Below, piece after piece: positions 62,520 through 64,000 of a stretch of DNA of 64,000 bases. The stretch's first letter is position 1. Every line of letters starts with the position of its first letter. The stretch is taken from the NCBI GenBank assembly GCA_964459885.1, contig CAYWON010000015.1:1-64000 (forward strand). Direction: 5' to 3'. This DNA is from Archangium_A sp964459885 (lineage in GTDB: Bacteria > Myxococcota > Myxococcia > Myxococcales > Myxococcaceae). The notes beneath the pieces are model-generated. The model did no database searches, was not told where the DNA came from, and worked only from the letters and a program-made list of their open reading frames with translations. The position numbers and the translations under genes were made by a program.

Positions 62520-64000
62520 ATGAGTTCTCGAGTCAGTGATCGCTCAGCCGCCGTCGTCGTTCCGAAATCGAAGGTCGACGCAGAACCGCAGGTCTCCACG
62601 CCCGTTCCTTCGCCGAGCCGCCCCGCCGGGTGGAGCGCGCCCACCGACAAGGTGAACGACGCGTGGAAGAAGGGCACCGCGCCGCGCCCGTCCATCGCGC
62701 CGCCGCCCGCGCCGCTGGTCAGCGACGCACCCACGTTCTCAGCGCGCGCCCTGGCCGCCGCGCAGCCCCCGCCGTCGTCAGGCATGACGCGCGTCTTGAA
62801 GCCCGGCGTCTCGGGCGGCGACGTGCAGCAGCTGCAGACGCGGTTGAAAGAGCTGGGCTTCGAAGTGTCGGCCACCGGCAGCTACGACTCGCGCACCGAG
62901 CGCGCGGTGGAATCGTTCCAGCGCAGCCAGGGCCTCAAGGTCGACGGCGATGCGGGGCGCAACACGCTGCGTGCGCTGGGCTTCACGTATGGAGCGCGCG
63001 CCACCACGTCGACCGACACCGGCAGCCACAGCATCGGCTCGCGCACGCTCAAGCGCGGCATGGCGGGCGACGACGTGCGGGCGCTGCAGCAGCGGCTGCG
63101 CGACAACGGGCAGAGCGTGCGCGTCACCGGCAGCTACGACGCGGCCACCGAGCGCGCGGTCGAGACGTTCCAGCGCGCGCACGACCTCAACGTCGATGGC
63201 GACGCGGGGCGCAACACGCTCACCGCGCTCGGCTTCACGTTCGGCCAGCCGCGTGGACAGATCACCGATGGCCCGGCGCAGATCGTCACCCCGCGCAGCA
63301 CCGTCACGCCGCGCAGCACCGTCACGCCGCACACCGACGTGACCCCGCGCACCGACGTGACGCCCCGCGCCGACGTCACGCACGTGCACACGCCCGGCGA
63401 GCCGCACGTGCACGACACGCCGCGCACCGACACGCCTGTGCGCCCGGCCACCATCGCCAGCAACGCCGCGTTCGGCGACGTGCGCGAGCGTGAAGCCATC
63501 GCCGCCCGCATCACCGTCGGTCGCGGCACGCACACCAACGAAGCCGACATCGCCGCCGTGCGCGCCGAGGTCGCGAAGCTGCCGCTCGACCAGCTGCGAG
63601 ACCTGCAGCGCGCGGGCGTGAAGGTGGTGGCCTGCCGCGACAACGTCACCGACGCCGTGCCCAGCCTGCGAGACGTGCAGCCGCGTGGGTGGGCCCCGGG
63701 TCGCACGTGGAACGACGTGCCCGGCGCGTACAACCCCAACTCGAAGGAAGTCATCGTCGCCACGCGCGGTGGTGCGGGCGGCGCGCGTGAAGTGCCGCCC
63801 ATCGGCAACGGCCACGGTTCGGTCAGCCTCGTCGCGCACGAGGTCGCGCACGCGGTCGACGCCTCGCGCCGTTACCCGAGCAAGAACGACGACACCTTCC
63901 AGCGCGCGTACCAGCAAGACCTGCGCGGCGGGCAGCTGCTGCCGTACTACACGCAGGCTGGTGAAGCCGGCGCGTCGGAGGCCTACGCCGAGTCGCTCGC
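62520..64000 (+). CDS. Protein with two peptidoglycan-binding domains and a C-terminal zincin domain (partial)
   Basis: At least 493 residues, running off the window. There is no signal peptide. Residues 1-85 are Pro/Ser/Ala-rich. Two PG_binding_1 repeats lie at about 92-155 and 174-240. Both end VDGDAGRNTLxALGFT and are about 60% alike. A Thr/Pro/His linker with repeated VTPRxD units follows. The C-terminal domain has HEVAH at 440-444 (HExxH zinc site) and SEAYAES with Glu487/Glu491, a pattern like anthrax-lethal-factor-type (M34-like) zincins. It is probably a wall-binding metalloprotease or a secreted effector. Confidence 0.85.
   Translation, partial: MSSRVSDRSAAVVVPKSKVDAEPQVSTPVPSPSRPAGWSAPTDKVNDAWKKGTAPRPSIAPPPAPLVSDAPTFSARALAAAQPPPSSGMTRVLKPGVSGGDVQQLQTRLKELGFEVSATGSYDSRTERAVESFQRSQGLKVDGDAGRNTLRALGFTYGARATTSTDTGSHSIGSRTLKRGMAGDDVRALQQRLRDNGQSVRVTGSYDAATERAVETFQRAHDLNVDGDAGRNTLTALGFTFGQPRGQITDGPAQIVTPRSTVTPRSTVTPHTDVTPRTDVTPRADVTHVHTPGEPHVHDTPRTDTPVRPATIASNAAFGDVREREAIAARITVGRGTHTNEADIAAVRAEVAKLPLDQLRDLQRAGVKVVACRDNVTDAVPSLRDVQPRGWAPGRTWNDVPGAYNPNSKEVIVATRGGAGGAREVPPIGNGHGSVSLVAHEVAHAVDASRRYPSKNDDTFQRAYQQDLRGGQLLPYYTQAGEAGASEAYAESL

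Overview
This window is very GC-rich, densely coded bacterial DNA. Its content points to a myxobacterium (phylum Myxococcota). The evidence is a Myxococcus-type carotenoid operon with two CrtI desaturases, two membrane-anchored Ser/Thr kinases, many lipoproteins with glycine-rich linkers and Cys-rich repeats, a MopE-type metal motif, tandem DUF4476 domains and PEGA/TPR proteins. The 10-N run at 9893-9902 shows that this is a scaffolded draft assembly. I found no tRNA, rRNA, CRISPR array or intact insertion sequence.

Layout. 1-8355: envelope genes (Gly-repeat lipoprotein, S1 protease lipoprotein, C69 dipeptidase, zinc-ribbon protein, cold-shock protein, haem-motif lipoprotein). 8425-15103: a tandem-domain protein cut by the assembly gap, then two paralogous lipoproteins flanking a 908-residue Cys-rich surface protein. 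One paralogue has lost its own C-terminus and carries a copy of the C-terminus of the 7183 gene. 15107-23040: RtcB ligase, PAS-GGDEF diguanylate cyclase, Ca2+-type P-ATPase, a single-pass membrane protein, a hypothetical protein and a Ser/Thr kinase. 23211-29283: a lipoprotein gene with two frameshifts, a DUF1361 membrane protein, and a possible three-gene minus-strand operon (DUF4476 protein, barrel-like protein, STAS-like protein).

29400-42391: cardiolipin synthase, then a tightly overlapping carotenoid operon (crtE, crtI, crtB, crtD, crtC, glycosyltransferase, acyltransferase, second crtI), then a secreted protein coupled to a class II photolyase. No lycopene cyclase is visible, so acyclic 1-hydroxy carotenoids, glycosylated and fatty-acylated, are the predicted products. 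REP-like palindromes are inserted in this operon, and one of them encodes the end of CrtB.

42485-47531: a signal-less Arg/Ala-rich protein translationally coupled to a trigger-factor-like chaperone that lacks the ribosome-binding domain, then two small exported proteins and a second Ser/Thr kinase. 47851-55637: a five-gene minus-strand operon encoding ABC protein, HlyD adaptor, TolC channel, collagen-like lipoprotein and TPR/PEGA protein. It resembles a type I secretion system, but the nucleotide-binding domain of the ABC protein has lost Walker A, the signature motif and the H-loop. Two direct repeats lie upstream. 55796-60089: a vanadium-haloperoxidase-like PAP2 enzyme, small membrane proteins and repeat-bearing intergenic DNA. 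60423-62327: atpD-atpC, separated from the other ATP synthase genes. 62520-end: a protein with two peptidoglycan-binding domains and a zincin domain, running off the window.

The three best candidates for undescribed biology are the effector-like/chaperone pair at 42485-44439, the secretion operon with a degenerate ATPase at 48-56 kb, and the peptidoglycan-binding zincin at the right edge.
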